Below, piece after piece: positions 62,885-64,000 of a DNA stretch of 64,000 nt; position 1 is the first letter of the stretch, and every line of letters starts with the position of its first letter. Origin of the DNA: Allobaileyella intestinalis (GTDB lineage Bacteria > Bacillota > Clostridia > Peptostreptococcales > Anaerovoracaceae); the NCBI RefSeq assembly GCF_009695865.1, contig NZ_VUNB01000001.1, forward strand, positions 352,472-416,471. Reading direction: 5' to 3'. Below the pieces are notes generated by a model. It searched no databases, was not told where the DNA came from, and worked only from the letters and a program-made list of their open reading frames with translations. The position numbers and the translations under genes are program-made.

Positions 62885-63868
62885 ATGACCTTTTATGAGC
62901 AGATTGTAAATGAAGTACAGAAGAGCAATTATTCCAGATATTACAACGTATATGCATCCGGCAGGACTGTGGTTCCGCTGACAAAGAAAGAGCCGCTCCC
63001 TTATGAAGAGCAGATTCAGGATTTTGTTCAGAAAGTGAAGGACGCGGACTGCGTGATCGTTGGAGGAGCATCCGGCCTTTCCGCAGCAGGCGGCGGGGAT
63101 TTCTATTATGAAGACAACGCCTCCTACCGGAAATATTTCGGAAAGTATGCAGAGAAATACGGATTCAAAGGTGCTTTTGCCGGTACGTTTGCCCACTGGG
63201 ATTCCCGTGAGGAGTTCTGGGGATATATGGCAACATTCCTGCATACCACCCAGCATGCGGAAGTTCGGAAGCCGTACCTGGATTTGGATGCGGTCCTCGC
63301 GGATAAAGAATTCTTTGTACTGACCACAAATCAGGACACGCAGTTCGTAAAGCTGTATCCGGAGTCGAAAGTCGCCCAGATTCAGGGCGACCATCGCTTC
63401 TTCCAGTGCTCCAGGTGCTGCACAGATGAGGTATGGGATGCCGTGAAACCGGTACAGGAGATGATCGATGCCATGGGTGAGGGCACAGCAGTGCCGAAGG
63501 AACTGATCCCGCGCTGCCCGCACTGCGGCGCTGAGGCGTTTCCGTGGGTCCGGGGTTATGGAAATTTCCTGACCGGTAAGAAATACGAAGAGGAATATCA
63601 GAAGATATCAGATTACATTCTCGCGCATAAGGACGAGAAGATTCTTTTCCTGGAACTCGGCGTCGGAAGACTCACACCGATGTTCATCCAGGAGCCGTTC
63701 TGGGCACTGGTGAACAGTTTGCCGCAGACGACGTATATTTCTGTGAACAAGGATTATGCGTTCCTGCCGGAGACAATTGAAGACAGGGGACTGGCTATCC
63801 AGGCCGATATTGGGAAAGTGCTGGAGGATGTAAGAAGTCAACTACCCCGACCTAAGCTATCGCTTTGA
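62885..63868 (+). CDS. Divergent Sir2-family protein (class M-like), 3' end altered
   Basis: The 327-residue protein has the sirtuin NAD motif in the form VIVGGASGLSAAGGGDF near residue 59, TTNQDTQF near 147, QIQGDHRFFQC near 166 and two zinc Cys pairs (CSRC near 175, CPHC near 211). Canonical deacetylases have HG where this has QG, so the catalytic His is replaced. That resembles class M sirtuins, known as ADP-ribosyltransferases working with a macrodomain and lipoyl carrier, none of which is seen here. GAGG spacing supports ATG 62885. The last seven residues (PRPKLSL) come from the adjoining mobile element, so the native end is lost. Confidence 0.8.
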   Translation: MTFYEQIVNEVQKSNYSRYYNVYASGRTVVPLTKKEPLPYEEQIQDFVQKVKDADCVIVGGASGLSAAGGGDFYYEDNASYRKYFGKYAEKYGFKGAFAGTFAHWDSREEFWGYMATFLHTTQHAEVRKPYLDLDAVLADKEFFVLTTNQDTQFVKLYPESKVAQIQGDHRFFQCSRCCTDEVWDAVKPVQEMIDAMGEGTAVPKELIPRCPHCGAEAFPWVRGYGNFLTGKKYEEEYQKISDYILAHKDEKILFLELGVGRLTPMFIQEPFWALVNSLPQTTYISVNKDYAFLPETIEDRGLAIQADIGKVLEDVRSQLPRPKLSL

Positions 63869-64000
63869 GGTCGGAGCTTGTAACTGCCCTGTGGTATAGC
63901 GGATAAATCCTCCCACATTTAGTCGTTTAACATTACTGCTAAAAGTGGCGTTACATCGTAGGCACGTTGACACGTACCTGTACTACAGAGATTTACTCCG
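63837..64000 (-). mobile_element. Right end of an IS200/IS605-type (TnpB) element, continuing past the window
   Basis: Sirtuin homology ends at about 63836. On the minus strand the following sequence ends in a hairpin CCGACCT-(AAGC/GCTT)-AGGTCGG (63874-63847) and then GGGGTAGTTGAC, with TTGAC at the boundary. Subterminal hairpins and a TTGAC-like right cleavage site are features of IS200/IS605 elements such as ISDra2. The minus-strand RNA from here could include an omega RNA. tnpB itself would lie beyond base 64000. No transposase frame is visible in these 164 bases. Confidence 0.5.

Overview
This window looks like a chromosomal stretch of a Bacillota genome, class Clostridia. The evidence is the gene content (HslUV, PrkC/PrpC, an ArgR next to RecN, QueH, AsnA, a YugP-type metalloprotease), strong AGGAGG ribosome sites, occasional GTG and TTG starts, and promoters of the TTGACA-17-TATAAT type. 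A family-level call (for example an Anaerovoracaceae-like or other anaerobic gut or oral lineage) would be a guess. Almost everything from 1 to about 59,470 is orderly core genome. The last 4.5 kb is a worn accessory region.

Layout. 1-8.2 kb: a type IV pilus locus with a truncated-at-the-edge GLUG-repeat surface protein, three minor pilin-like genes, pilB, pilT, pilC and a separately promoted major pilin. 8.4-12.8 kb (minus): trkA and two tandem trkH genes for potassium uptake, behind a leader that could fold. 13.2-22.2 kb: a HAD phosphatase, then yraN-comM-dprA-topA-hslV-hslU-yigZ. 22.2-24.2 kb: a 17-gene tRNA operon with three tandem promoters and a terminator. 24.4-27.5 kb: a three-gene glycerol-3-phosphate-dehydrogenase-like FAD/Fe-S cluster. 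27.8-30.5 kb: a secreted SH3b/glucosaminidase autolysin. 30.5-33.4 kb: a radical SAM protein, queH and asnA. 33.4-43.3 kb: priA-def-fmt-yugP-rsmB-prpC-prkC-rsgA-rpe. 43.4-47.1 kb (minus): a very long class A penicillin-binding protein. 47.3-50.9 kb: comEC-holA. 51.1-53.2 kb (minus): recN-argR. 53.6-59.5 kb: ruvC-ruvA-ruvB-queA-tgt and an RlmD-type rRNA methyltransferase.

Accessory end (59.5-64 kb): a GNAT tail fragment, a TfoX-N-domain protein, a HEAT-repeat pseudogene spliced to a zinc-ribbon fragment, an intact-looking RelB/ParE-type toxin-antitoxin pair, a long perfect hairpin, IS66 remnants fused to a serine-recombinase remnant, a TetR repressor, and a divergent sirtuin whose catalytic histidine position reads glutamine. 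The sirtuin runs into what looks like the right end of an IS200/IS605 (TnpB) element that continues past the window.

How the genes fit together. Pilus assembly and retraction ATPases, ComEC, DprA and ComM are together consistent with DNA uptake and recombination. QueH, QueA and Tgt cover the late steps of queuosine tRNA modification. PrkC, PrpC, the class A PBP and the SH3b glucosaminidase form a cell-wall growth and sensing set, and three of them share Gly/Asn/Thr-rich linkers. RuvABC, RecN, PriA, HolA and TopA supply replication and repair. The most promising unexplained items are the folded leader ahead of trkA, the TetR-controlled divergent sirtuin, the GLUG protein in the pilus operon and the hairpin that covers a ribosome site at 61.4 kb.
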